40,277 bases of DNA from Streptococcus sp. 596553 (GTDB lineage: Bacteria; Bacillota; Bacilli; Lactobacillales; Streptococcaceae), in NCBI RefSeq assembly GCF_900411395.1, contig NZ_OXCQ01000014.1, positions 1 to 40,277 on the forward strand. The letters are read 5' to 3'. Position numbers and translations under genes: made by a program. The notes beneath the pieces were generated by a model. It did not search any database. It had not been told where the DNA came from and worked only from the letters and a program-made list of their open reading frames with translations. Positions within the stretch are counted from its first letter, which is position 1. Each line of letters begins with the position of its first letter. Shown here in pieces: positions 1 through 6,697 of the stretch.

Positions 1-85
1 TGTTTATGTTTTGTCATAGTAGACCTCGTTTCTAACTCAAACGTCTCACACTTAATTCCACCATAAAAATCCGTTTTAGACTAAT

Positions 86-110
86 TTCCACTTTGGTCAG
101 GCAAGTGGAA
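86..110. other. 8-bp perfect hairpin upstream of codY
   Basis: TTCCACTT (86-93) and AAGTGGAA (103-110) are perfect inverted repeats around a 9-nt loop. No U-run follows, so it does not look like a finished terminator. The stretch 1-150 shows no convincing coding sequence; it may be the downstream region of a gene outside the window. Function unknown. Confidence 0.4.
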
Positions 111-157
111 GTTACTTTGAGAAGTTACAGGTTTTTAAAAATTGCAAGTCAATAAGG

Positions 158-202
158 AATTTTCAGATAATTATTGAAAAAGAGACGTTTTTATGTTATA
201 AT
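158..202 (+). promoter_or_regulatory. codY promoter with CodY box (autoregulation site)
   Basis: A -35 TTGAAA (174-179) and an extended -10 TGtTATAAT (194-202) are separated by 17 bp. Immediately upstream, 158-172 reads AATTTTCAGATAATT, which matches the CodY consensus AATTTTCWGAAAATT at 14 of 15 positions. CodY bound here would sit against the -35 box, so the simplest reading is repression of codY by its own product when branched-chain amino acids are plentiful. The sites are seen directly; autoregulation is inferred from known CodY biology in low-GC Gram-positives. Confidence 0.85.
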
Positions 203-228
203 GATAGCGATTAAATTCGAGGTGAAAA

Positions 229-1017
229 ATGGCACATTTATTAGAAAAAACAAGAAAGATTACATCAATTTTGAAGCGCTCAGAGGAGCAGTTGCAGGAT
301 GAGCTGCCTTACAACGCTATTACGCGTCAGTTAGCGGATATTATTCATTGCAATGCCTGCATTATCAATAGTAAGGGACGTCTGCTTGGCTATTTTATGC
401 GTTATAAAACAAATACAGATCGCGTAGAGCAATTCTTCCAAACTAAGATTTTCCCAGATGACTACGTTCAAGGGGCTAATATGATTTACGAAACAGAAGC
501 AAATTTGCCTGTTGAGCATGATATGAGTATTTTCCCTGTTGAGAGTAGAGACGATTTTCCAGATGGCTTGACGACTATTGCACCGATTCATGTATCGGGG
601 ATTCGCCTTGGTTCTTTGATTATTTGGCGCAATGATAAAAAATTCGAAGATGAAGATTTGATTTTGGTTGAGATTGCCAGTACCGTTGTTGGGATTCAGC
701 TTCTTAACTTCCAGCGTGAAGAAGATGAGAAAAATATCCGTCGCCGTACTGCTGTTACCATGGCGGTTAATACCCTTTCTTACTCAGAACTTCGTGCAGT
801 TTCCGCAATTTTAGGGGAATTAAATGGAAATGAAGGGCAGTTAACTGCGTCTGTAATTGCAGACCGTATCGGAATTACCCGCTCTGTGATTGTCAATGCC
901 CTTCGTAAACTTGAGTCCGCTGGGATTATTGAAAGTCGCTCGCTTGGAATGAAGGGAACCTACCTTAAGGTCTTGATTTCAGATATTTTTGAAGAAGTGA
1001 AGAAAAGAGATTACTAA
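229..1017 (+). CDS. codY: GTP/BCAA-sensing type global repressor CodY
   Basis: 262 aa, the usual CodY length. The N-terminal part (about 1-155) is the GAF ligand-binding domain, which in the family binds branched-chain amino acids. The C-terminal winged helix includes the stretch [20 protein letters not shown] (about residues 205-224), the typical CodY DNA-recognition helix. It represses amino-acid uptake and biosynthesis genes in rich medium and acts in the cytoplasm as a dimer. The ATG at 229 follows the GAGGTG ribosome-binding site at about 220 and lies 26 nt after the -10. The stop TAA overlaps the ATG of pncA by one base, so both are one transcript. No anomalies seen; identification is secure. 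Confidence 0.97.
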   Translation: MAHLLEKTRKITSILKRSEEQLQDELPYNAITRQLADIIHCNACIINSKGRLLGYFMRYKTNTDRVEQFFQTKIFPDDYVQGANMIYETEANLPVEHDMSIFPVESRDDFPDGLTTIAPIHVSGIRLGSLIIWRNDKKFEDEDLILVEIASTVVGIQLLNFQREEDEKNIRRRTAVTMAVNTLSYSELRAVSAILGELNGNEGQLTASVIADRIGITRSVIVNALRKLESAGIIESRSLGMKGTYLKVLISDIFEEVKKRDY

Positions 1018-1592
1018 TGACTAAAGCTTTGATTTCGATTGATTATACAGAAGATTTTGTTGCCGACAGTGGTAAATTGACAGCAGGTGCTCCAGCTCAA
1101 GCTATTTCGGAAGCCATTAGCAAGGTGACTCGATTAGCTTTTGAACGCGGAGATTACATCTTCTTTACTATCGATGCTCATGAAGAAAACGATTGTTTCC
1201 ATCCAGAAAGTAAACTATTCCCGCCTCATAATCTGATTGGGACTAGTGGACGGAATTTATATGGAGATTTGGGGATCTTTTATCAAGAGCATGGTTCAGA
1301 CAGTCGTGTCTTTTGGATGGATAAACGCCATTACTCAGCTTTTTCAGGGACTGACCTAGATATTCGTTTGAGAGAGCGTAGAGTGTCTACAGTTATTTTA
1401 ACAGGAGTCTTGACGGATATTTGTGTCCTGCATACAGCTATAGATGCCTATAATCTAGGATATGACATCGAGATTGTTAAACCAGCTGTTGCTTCTATCT
1501 GGCCTGAAAATCATCAATTTGCCCTAGGTCATTTCAAAAATACACTTGGAGCTAAGTTGGTAGATGAAAATCTAAATGAACTTTCTGAGTAA
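1017..1592 (+). CDS. pncA: Nicotinamidase (cysteine hydrolase family)
   Basis: 191 aa isochorismatase-like hydrolase that converts nicotinamide to nicotinic acid for NAD salvage. The catalytic triad typical of the family is visible as Asp9 (SIDYTEDF), Lys103 (MDKRHYSAF) and Cys136 (LTDICVLHTA). The metal ligands correspond to Asp53 and His55 (IDAHEEND) and His71. It starts on the last base of the codY stop codon and so is translationally coupled to codY; co-transcription is common in pneumococci as I recall. No terminator is obvious after the stop, and a tRNA promoter begins 37 nt later. Confidence is high because all catalytic residues are present. Confidence 0.95.
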   Translation: MTKALISIDYTEDFVADSGKLTAGAPAQAISEAISKVTRLAFERGDYIFFTIDAHEENDCFHPESKLFPPHNLIGTSGRNLYGDLGIFYQEHGSDSRVFWMDKRHYSAFSGTDLDIRLRERRVSTVILTGVLTDICVLHTAIDAYNLGYDIEIVKPAVASIWPENHQFALGHFKNTLGAKLVDENLNELSE

Positions 1593-1628
1593 TTTGGTAG
1601 ATGAAATGAAAAATTTTGAAAAAAAGTG

Positions 1629-1657
1629 TTGACAAGTATCCCAAAAGTTGATATACT
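1629..1657 (+). promoter_or_regulatory. tRNA-Leu promoter
   Basis: Consensus TTGACA (1629-1634), 17-bp spacer, TATACT (1652-1657), 15 nt before the tRNA 5' end. This is the only perfect TTGACA -35 among the promoters I marked here, as expected for a stable RNA gene. Confidence 0.85.
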
Positions 1658-1672
1658 AGTAAAGTAATCGAC

Positions 1673-1758
1673 GCGGGGATGGCGGAATTGGCAGACGCGC
1701 AGGACTAAGGATCCTGTGACCGCTTTAGGTCGTGAGGGTTCAAGTCCCTCTCTCCGCA
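1673..1758 (+). tRNA. tRNA-Leu, anticodon AAG
   Basis: 86-nt type II tRNA with a long variable arm. The acceptor stem GCGGGGA (1673-1679) pairs with TCTCCGC (1751-1757), with one G-U, followed by discriminator A at 1758. The anticodon stem CAGGA/TCCTG encloses the loop CTAAGGA, giving anticodon AAG that reads CUN-type Leu codons. The TPsiC sequence GGTTCAAGTCC is intact. The 3' CCA is not encoded and must be added by the CCA-adding enzyme, for which a gene lies at 22445 in this window. Confidence 0.95.
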
Positions 1759-1764
1759 TAGGAT

Positions 1765-1790
1765 AAGAGTTAGCTTAGGCTAGCTCTTTT
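1765..1790 (+). terminator. Terminator of tRNA-Leu
   Basis: GAGTTAGC (1767-1774) pairs with GCTAGCTC (1779-1786) with one G-U around a TTAG loop; flanking AA/TT extend the stem and a T4 run follows. Confidence 0.75.
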
Positions 1791-1933
1791 GTATTTCTCT
1801 AAAAAATTAGAATCCAGTCAAATGTAGTGGAGAATCAGCGAAAATATGGGAAAACTAATCCTTGTTTCTGCTTTTGTCTTTTGTATAGAAGAATAATAAA
1901 GATTATCTTCTTAAAATTCTCCGATATTCTCTA

Positions 1934-1972
1934 AAGTTTTGTGCAAGTTGCACAGAACTTTTTTGTTTTTTT
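1934..1972 (+). terminator. Strong intrinsic terminator with no upstream CDS
   Basis: An 11-bp stem (1934-1944 with 1950-1960, one G-U) with 5-nt loop AAGTT is followed by T5-G-T7. The preceding 140 nt contain no credible CDS and already follow the tRNA terminator. This therefore either backs up the tRNA terminator or ends a short non-coding RNA; a possible promoter is TTGTTT (1862-1867), 16 bp, TATAGA (1884-1889). Confidence 0.8.
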
Positions 1973-1991
1973 GGTCACCTTGCCATAGAAA

Positions 1992-2019
1992 TGTAAAGCG
2001 TTTTCATCTATAATATAAT
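1992..2019 (+). promoter_or_regulatory. msmK promoter with imperfect cre site
   Basis: TATAAT at 2009-2014 (and an overlapping TATAAT at 2014-2019) is the -10; the matching -35 position is poor. TGTAAAGCGTTTTCA (1992-2006) lies just upstream of the -10. It resembles a CcpA cre site (TGWAARCGYTWWCA on the complementary strand), but with one extra base in one half. Catabolite control of a sugar-uptake ATPase would make sense; the site is imperfect, so this is inference. Confidence 0.5.
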
Positions 2020-2046
2020 TATCAAAAGACAAAAGGAGTTCACCTC

Positions 2047-3177
2047 ATGGTAGAATTAAATCTTAAAAATATTTACAAAAAATATCCAAACAGCGAACAC
2101 TATTCAGTTGAAGATTTCAACTTGAACATCAAAGATAAAGAATTTATCGTTTTCGTAGGTCCTTCAGGATGTGGTAAATCAACTACACTCCGTATGATTG
2201 CTGGTCTTGAAGACATCACAGAAGGTACTGCATCTATCGATGGCGTGGTTGTCAACGACGTAGCTCCAAAAGACCGTGACATCGCCATGGTATTCCAAAA
2301 CTACGCTCTTTACCCACACATGACTGTTTATGACAACATGGCTTTCGGTTTGAAATTGCGTAAATACAGCAAAGAAGACATCGACAAACGTGTGCAAGAA
2401 GCAGCTGAAATTCTTGGATTGAAAGAATTTTTGGAACGTAAACCAGCTGACCTTTCAGGTGGTCAACGTCAACGTGTTGCCATGGGTCGTGCCATCGTCC
2501 GTGATGCAAAAGTATTCTTGATGGACGAACCTTTGTCAAACTTGGATGCTAAACTTCGTGTATCAATGCGTGCTGAGATTGCGAAAATCCACCGTCGTAT
2601 CGGAGCTACTACTATCTACGTAACTCACGACCAAACAGAAGCGATGACACTTGCAGACCGTATCGTTATCATGTCAGCAACTAAGAACCCTGCTGGTACA
2701 GGTACTATCGGACGTGTTGAACAAATCGGTACTCCTCAAGAAGTTTACAAAAACCCAGTTAATAAATTCGTAGCAGGATTCATCGGAAGCCCAGCTATGA
2801 ACTTCATCAATGTGAAATTGGTTGGAAGTGAAATTATTTCTGATGGTTTCCGTTTGAAAGTTCCAGAAGGTGCTTTGAAAGTTCTTCGTGAAAAAGGCTA
2901 CGAAGGTAAAGAATTGATCTTCGGTATTCGTCCAGAAGACGTGAATGCAGAACCTGCTTTCCTTGAAACATTCCCAGACTGTGTTGTAAAAGCGACTATC
3001 TCTGTATCAGAACTGCTTGGTTCAGAATCTCACCTTTACTGCCAAGTTGGTAAAGATGAATTTGTTGCAAAAGTTGATGCTCGTGACTACTTGCAAACAG
3101 GTGCAACAGTTGAACTTGGATTTGACTTGAACAAAGCACACTTCTTTGATGTAGAAACTGAAAAAACAGTCTACTAA
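2047..3177 (+). CDS. msmK: Multi-sugar ABC transporter ATPase MsmK
   Basis: 376 aa MalK-type ATP-binding subunit. Walker [10 protein letters not shown] is at residues 38-46. The Q-loop ([10 protein letters not shown]), the signature LSGGQRQR, Walker B VFLMDEP and the H-loop YVTHD follow in order. A C-terminal TOBE regulatory domain (about 240-376) completes the MalK-like layout. The gene stands alone with no permease or binding protein nearby. That fits the known role of MsmK in streptococci as a shared ATPase that energises several carbohydrate uptake systems, including raffinose, maltodextrin and sialic acid uptake. It has its own promoter with a cre-like site and its own terminator at 3252. 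RBS AAGGAG precedes the ATG. Codon usage is highly biased, indicating strong expression. Confidence 0.95.
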   Translation: MVELNLKNIYKKYPNSEHYSVEDFNLNIKDKEFIVFVGPSGCGKSTTLRMIAGLEDITEGTASIDGVVVNDVAPKDRDIAMVFQNYALYPHMTVYDNMAFGLKLRKYSKEDIDKRVQEAAEILGLKEFLERKPADLSGGQRQRVAMGRAIVRDAKVFLMDEPLSNLDAKLRVSMRAEIAKIHRRIGATTIYVTHDQTEAMTLADRIVIMSATKNPAGTGTIGRVEQIGTPQEVYKNPVNKFVAGFIGSPAMNFINVKLVGSEIISDGFRLKVPEGALKVLREKGYEGKELIFGIRPEDVNAEPAFLETFPDCVVKATISVSELLGSESHLYCQVGKDEFVAKVDARDYLQTGATVELGFDLNKAHFFDVETEKTVY

Positions 3178-3195
3178 AATAAATAAAATTCAAAG

Positions 3196-3242
3196 CACTA
3201 CAAGAAAAGATATCTCTTTATCAATTGTAGTGGAGAGATATC
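3196..3242 (+). other. Two interlocking inverted repeats in the msmK 3' region
   Basis: CACTACAA (3196-3203) pairs perfectly with TTGTAGTG (3225-3232). GATATCTCT (3209-3217) pairs perfectly with AGAGATATC (3234-3242). The pairings interleave, so as RNA they are either alternative hairpins or a strained pseudoknot, since the last connecting loop is only 1 nt. They lie between the msmK stop and its terminator. Confidence 0.6.
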
Positions 3243-3251
3243 AGTTAATCT

Positions 3252-3284
3252 AAGGAGAGAAACAAAATGCTTCTCTCCTTTTTG
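3252..3284 (+). terminator. msmK terminator
   Basis: A perfect 10-bp stem AAGGAGAGAA (3252-3261) / TTCTCTCCTT (3271-3280) with 9-nt loop, followed by further T residues. The rest of 3285-3400 up to the apt promoter holds no gene that I can see. Confidence 0.85.
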
Positions 3285-3408
3285 CTAGGGAAGTCATATT
3301 ATGCATCTATCTTGTGATACCCTTTGAATAAAAATGGTCATCTTATTTGCCTTATAGGGTGACTAGCAGATGAAATATTGTTTTCTCTTTCTTCTTTACT
3401 AGAAAGTA

Positions 3409-3417
3409 TGGTATAAT
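3409..3417 (+). promoter_or_regulatory. apt promoter (extended -10)
   Basis: TGgTATAAT (3409-3417), with -10 at 3412-3417; the -35 position (3389-3394, TTCTTC) is poor, so the TG motif probably compensates. It lies 33 nt before the apt start codon. Confidence 0.75.
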
Positions 3418-3449
3418 AGAGAGTAAAAAACTTTGAAAGAAAGAAAAAG

Positions 3450-3962
3450 ATGAATTTAAAAGATTACATTGCAACAATTGAAAATTATCCAAAGGAAGGG
3501 ATTACCTTCCGTGATATCAGTCCTTTGATGGCTGATGGAAATGCATATAGCTACGCTGTTCGTGAAATTGTTCAGTATGCTACTGACAAGAAAATAGACA
3601 TGATTGTAGGGCCTGAGGCTCGTGGATTTATCGTGGGCTGTCCAGTTGCCTTTGAGTTGGGAATTGGTTTTGCCCCTGTTCGTAAGCCAGGTAAATTACC
3701 ACGTGAAGTCATTTCTGCTGACTATGAAAAAGAGTACGGTGTTGATACCTTGACTATGCATGCGGATGCCATCAAGCCAGGTCAACGTGTTCTTATTGTA
3801 GATGACCTCTTGGCAACAGGTGGAACTGTTAAGGCAACCATCGAGATGATTGAAAAACTTGGTGGTGTTGTAGCAGGTTGTGCCTTCCTTGTTGAATTGG
3901 ATGAATTGAACGGCCGTGAAAAAATCGGTGACTACGATTACAAAGTTTTGATGCATTATTAA
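3450..3962 (+). CDS. apt: Adenine phosphoribosyltransferase
   Basis: 170 aa, the usual length for Apt. It makes AMP from adenine and PRPP (purine salvage, cytoplasm). The PRPP-binding loop [13 protein letters not shown] spans residues 114-126. The N-terminal stretch [15 protein letters not shown] (about 15-29) and PEARGF (55-60) are characteristic of bacterial Apt. The ATG at 3450 follows a weak purine-rich RBS (GAAAGAAAG). It is monocistronic, with its own extended -10 promoter and a terminator directly after the stop. Confidence 0.96.
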   Translation: MNLKDYIATIENYPKEGITFRDISPLMADGNAYSYAVREIVQYATDKKIDMIVGPEARGFIVGCPVAFELGIGFAPVRKPGKLPREVISADYEKEYGVDTLTMHADAIKPGQRVLIVDDLLATGGTVKATIEMIEKLGGVVAGCAFLVELDELNGREKIGDYDYKVLMHY

Positions 3963-3965
3963 TGA

Positions 3966-3990
3966 AAAACAGTCCCTAGGGCTGTTTTCT
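3966..3990 (+). terminator. apt terminator
   Basis: AAAACAG (3966-3972) pairs with CTGTTTT (3982-3988), with inner CCC/GGG pairs across a one-base bulge; the T-run is shared with the 3' arm. Confidence 0.7.
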
Positions 3991-4035
3991 CTACATTAGG
4001 ATATAAAAATAGACTATAGCTAGTTAGAGAAAAAC

Positions 4036-4069
4036 TATAATTGAAAACTATATCTTCTTGCAGTATAAT
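4036..4069 (+). promoter_or_regulatory. metA promoter overlapped by a MET-box-like operator
   Basis: -35 TTGAAA (4041-4046), 17-bp spacer, -10 TATAAT (4064-4069). The palindrome-like TATAATTGAAAACTATA (4036-4052) covers the -35 and matches the streptococcal MET-box TATAGTTTSAAACTATA, as I remember it for MtaR-type LysR regulators, at 14 of 17 positions. It predicts methionine- or homocysteine-responsive control of metA. The leader is about 70 nt; I saw no S-box or T-box in it. Confidence 0.7.
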
Positions 4070-4144
4070 AAAAGGACTAAGTGTTTGAGATTTGGCTTCA
4101 AACATATGCAATGATTCCTGAAAGAATACAGTTAGGAGAGGGTT

Positions 4145-5089
4145 ATGCCGATTCGAATTGATAAAAAATTGCCAGCTGTTGAGATTTTACGGACAGAGAA
4201 CATCTTTGTCATGGATGATCAACGTGCTGCTCACCAAGATATTCGTCCTTTGAAGATTTTAATTTTAAATCTCATGCCACAGAAAATGGTCACAGAAACC
4301 CAGTTGTTACGCCACTTGGCTAATACCCCCCTACAACTGGATATTGATTTTCTCTATATGGAGAGCCACCGTTCTAAGACAACTCGTTCAGAGCACATGG
4401 AGACCTTTTATAAAACTTTTCCTGAAGTCAAGGATGAGTATTTTGATGGGATGATTATCACGGGTGCTCCAGTTGAACATTTACCATTTGAGGAAGTGGA
4501 CTATTGGGAGGAATTTAGCCAGGTGCTTGAGTGGTCCAAGACTCATGTCTATTCGACGCTTCATATCTGTTGGGGGGCTCAGGCTGGGCTCTACCTACGC
4601 TATGGGGTAGAAAAATACCAGATGGACAGTAAGTTATCAGGTATTTATCCTCAGGATGCTTTAAAAGAAGGGCACCTTCTTTTTAGAGGCTTTGACGATA
4701 GCTATGTATCCCCTCATTCACGGCACACGGAGATTTCTAAGGAAGAAGTCTTAAACAAAACCAATCTCGAGATTTTATCAGAAGGGCCACAGGTTGGGGT
4801 TTCGATTTTGGCCAGTCGTGATTTACGAGAAATTTATAGTTTTGGGCATTTGGAATATGACCGTGATACCTTGGCAAAAGAGTATTTTAGGGATCGTGAT
4901 GCAGGTTTAGATCCTCATATTCCAGAAAATTATTTTAAGGATGATGATGTTAATCAGACGCCTTGTCTTTGTTGGTCTTCATCGGCAGCCCTCTTTTTCA
5001 GTAACTGGGTGAACTATGCGGTCTATCAGGAAACTCCTTTTGACTGGAGAAAAATAGAAGATGATGCATCCGCATTTGGATATTTATAA
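4145..5089 (+). CDS. metA: Homoserine O-acyltransferase, probably acetyl-CoA dependent
   Basis: 314 aa MetA family (class-I glutamine-amidotransferase-like fold), first committed step of methionine synthesis. The catalytic Cys142 is in HICWGAQAG, His235 and Glu237 are in FGHLEYDRD. Residue 111 is Glu ([16 protein letters not shown]). In this family Glu111 favours acetyl-CoA and Gly111 favours succinyl-CoA, so the product is probably O-acetylhomoserine despite the common name succinyltransferase. The start ATG at 4145 follows GGAGAGGGTT. A MET-box-like site in the promoter fits the role. The next gene follows after 8 nt. Confidence 0.94.
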   Translation: MPIRIDKKLPAVEILRTENIFVMDDQRAAHQDIRPLKILILNLMPQKMVTETQLLRHLANTPLQLDIDFLYMESHRSKTTRSEHMETFYKTFPEVKDEYFDGMIITGAPVEHLPFEEVDYWEEFSQVLEWSKTHVYSTLHICWGAQAGLYLRYGVEKYQMDSKLSGIYPQDALKEGHLLFRGFDDSYVSPHSRHTEISKEEVLNKTNLEILSEGPQVGVSILASRDLREIYSFGHLEYDRDTLAKEYFRDRDAGLDPHIPENYFKDDDVNQTPCLCWSSSAALFFSNWVNYAVYQETPFDWRKIEDDASAFGYL

Positions 5090-5097
5090 GAGGAATT

Positions 5098-5775
5098 ATG
5101 ACATATTTAGACGCTTTTAAATCAGGGAACTTGGTTTTACCGAGTACCCTGCTCTTGCATTTTAAGGAACTCTTTCCTTCCAGCGATGATTTTCTGGTCT
5201 GGCAATTTTTCTATTTGCAAAATACGACAGGCTTGGAAGAAATGTCGCCAAGCCAGATTGCTGACAGGATTGGCAAGGAAATTTCGGATGTCAACCAGTC
5301 CATTTCTAATCTGACGGAGAGGGGACTTCTCCAGTATCGAACGATTGAATTGAATGGTGAAATTGAATTGCTTTTTGATGCTAGTTTGGCTTTGGAACGT
5401 CTGGATGACTTGCTTGGAGTCGCTCATTCAAGTTCAGACCAGTTGACACCTCAAAATCAGCTCAAGGATTTGGTAGAAACCTTCCAGCAGGAATTAGGAC
5501 GCTTGTTGACACCTTTTGAAATTGAAGATTTGACTAAGACCCTAAAAGAAGATGGAACCAGTGCTGACTTGATTAAGGAAGCTCTTCGTGAAGCTGTTTT
5601 GAATGGAAAAGCAAACTGGAAGTACATTCAGGCGATTTTGAGAAACTGGCGCCATGAAGGTATCAAGAGTGTGGCTCAAATCGAGGCTAAGCGGGCAGAG
5701 AGAGAAGCAAGCAATCCTCAGTTGACACAGGTATCCGCAGATTTTAGAAATGCTATGGATCTCTGGAAGGATTAA
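5098..5775 (+). CDS. DnaD-domain replication protein
   Basis: 225 aa. The N-terminal part (about 20-105) looks like the DnaD winged helix (SPSQIADRIGKEISDVNQSI). The C-terminal part (about 120-190) is a DnaB_2/DnaD C-terminal domain with the hallmark WKYIQAILRNW near residues 174-184. Such proteins act at replication restart and origin remodelling in Firmicutes. Here it is probably co-transcribed with metA (8-nt gap, RBS GAGG), and the genomic pairing with metA has no clear functional reason. A low-GC DnaD paralogue of phage origin is an alternative, but the gene sits in core context. Confidence 0.85.
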   Translation: MTYLDAFKSGNLVLPSTLLLHFKELFPSSDDFLVWQFFYLQNTTGLEEMSPSQIADRIGKEISDVNQSISNLTERGLLQYRTIELNGEIELLFDASLALERLDDLLGVAHSSSDQLTPQNQLKDLVETFQQELGRLLTPFEIEDLTKTLKEDGTSADLIKEALREAVLNGKANWKYIQAILRNWRHEGIKSVAQIEAKRAEREASNPQLTQVSADFRNAMDLWKD

Positions 5776-5808
5776 TCCATGTAAGCAGACTTGAAATCCG
5801 AGTAAGAT

Positions 5809-5837
5809 TTGCAAGCTGTGTCTAATTGTGATAAAAT
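5809..5837 (+). promoter_or_regulatory. tpiA promoter
   Basis: -35 TTGCAA (5809-5814), 17-bp spacer, extended -10 TGaTAAAAT (5829-5837). The ATG is 36 nt downstream. Confidence 0.75.
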
Positions 5838-5872
5838 AAATAGAAAATAAATTGAAAAAAGAGGTATGTGAA

Positions 5873-6631
5873 ATGTCACGTAAACCATTTATCGCTGGTA
5901 ACTGGAAAATGAACAAAAATCCAGAAGAAGCTAAAGCATTCGTTGAAGCAGTTGCGTCAAAACTTCCTTCATCAGACCTTGTTGAAGCAGGTATCGCAGC
6001 TCCAGCTCTTGATTTGACAACTGTTCTTGCTGCTGCTAAAGGTTCAAACCTTAAAGTTGCTGCTCAAAACTGCTACTTTGAAAATGCAGGTGCTTTCACT
6101 GGTGAAACTAGCCCACAAGTTTTGAAAGAAATCGGTACTGACTACGTTGTTATCGGTCACTCAGAACGCCGTGACTACTTCCATGAAACTGACGAAGATA
6201 TCAACAAAAAAGCAAAAGCAATCTTTGCAAACGGTATGCTTCCAATCATCTGTTGTGGTGAGTCACTTGAAACTTACGAAGCTGGTAAAGCTGCTGAATT
6301 TGTAGGTGCTCAAGTATCTGCTGCATTGGCTGGATTGACTGCTGAACAAGTTGCTGCATCAGTTATCGCTTATGAGCCAATCTGGGCTATCGGTACTGGT
6401 AAATCAGCTTCACAAGACGATGCACAAAAAATGTGTAAAGTTGTTCGTGACGTTGTAGCTGCTGACTTCGGTCAAGAAGTTGCGGACAAAGTTCGTGTTC
6501 AATACGGTGGTTCTGTTAAACCTGAGAACGTTACTTCATACATGGCTTGTCCAGACGTTGACGGTGCCCTTGTAGGTGGTGCGTCACTTGAAGCTGAAAG
6601 CTTCTTGGCTTTGCTTGACTTTGTAAAATAA
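5873..6631 (+). CDS. tpiA: Triosephosphate isomerase
   Basis: 252 aa from the ATG at 5873, which has GAGG 8 nt upstream; a longer in-frame reading from TTG 5852 has no RBS. Glycolytic interconversion of dihydroxyacetone phosphate and glyceraldehyde 3-phosphate. Asn10 and Lys12 (GNWKMN), His96 (VIGHSERR) and Glu168 ([11 protein letters not shown]) are the catalytic residues, and the phosphate loop [10 protein letters not shown] is present. Codon usage is very biased, as expected of a highly expressed glycolytic gene. A strong terminator follows at 6650, only 15 nt ahead of lytC. Confidence 0.97.
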   Translation: MSRKPFIAGNWKMNKNPEEAKAFVEAVASKLPSSDLVEAGIAAPALDLTTVLAAAKGSNLKVAAQNCYFENAGAFTGETSPQVLKEIGTDYVVIGHSERRDYFHETDEDINKKAKAIFANGMLPIICCGESLETYEAGKAAEFVGAQVSAALAGLTAEQVAASVIAYEPIWAIGTGKSASQDDAQKMCKVVRDVVAADFGQEVADKVRVQYGGSVKPENVTSYMACPDVDGALVGGASLEAESFLALLDFVK

Positions 6632-6649
6632 TCAGTAGCAAAAGCTAGG

Positions 6650-6682
6650 TGGAACAGCATTCAGGTGCCTGTTCCATTTTTT
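6650..6682 (+). terminator. Terminator between tpiA and lytC
   Basis: TGGAACAG (6650-6657) pairs perfectly with CTGTTCCA (6669-6676), followed by T6. The AGGAGAGG ribosome-binding site of lytC starts 3 nt after the T-run, so no room for a lytC promoter is left downstream of the hairpin. Confidence 0.88.
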
Positions 6683-6697
6683 ATAGGAGAGGAAAGA

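Noticed and set aside
3196..3242. Stable H-type pseudoknot after msmK
   Set aside because: The loop that must cross the 8-bp first stem is only 1 nt, which is too short for normal geometry; alternative hairpins are more likely.
3285..3400. Riboswitch upstream of apt
   Set aside because: The weak pairings (ACCCT/AGGGT, AATAA/TTATT) lie before the promoter, so they are not in the apt mRNA, and they match no purine aptamer.
6665..6697. GTG 6665 as start of lytC
   Set aside because: It falls inside the tpiA terminator and before the RBS; TTG 6698 gives a correct RBS spacing and an immediate signal peptide.
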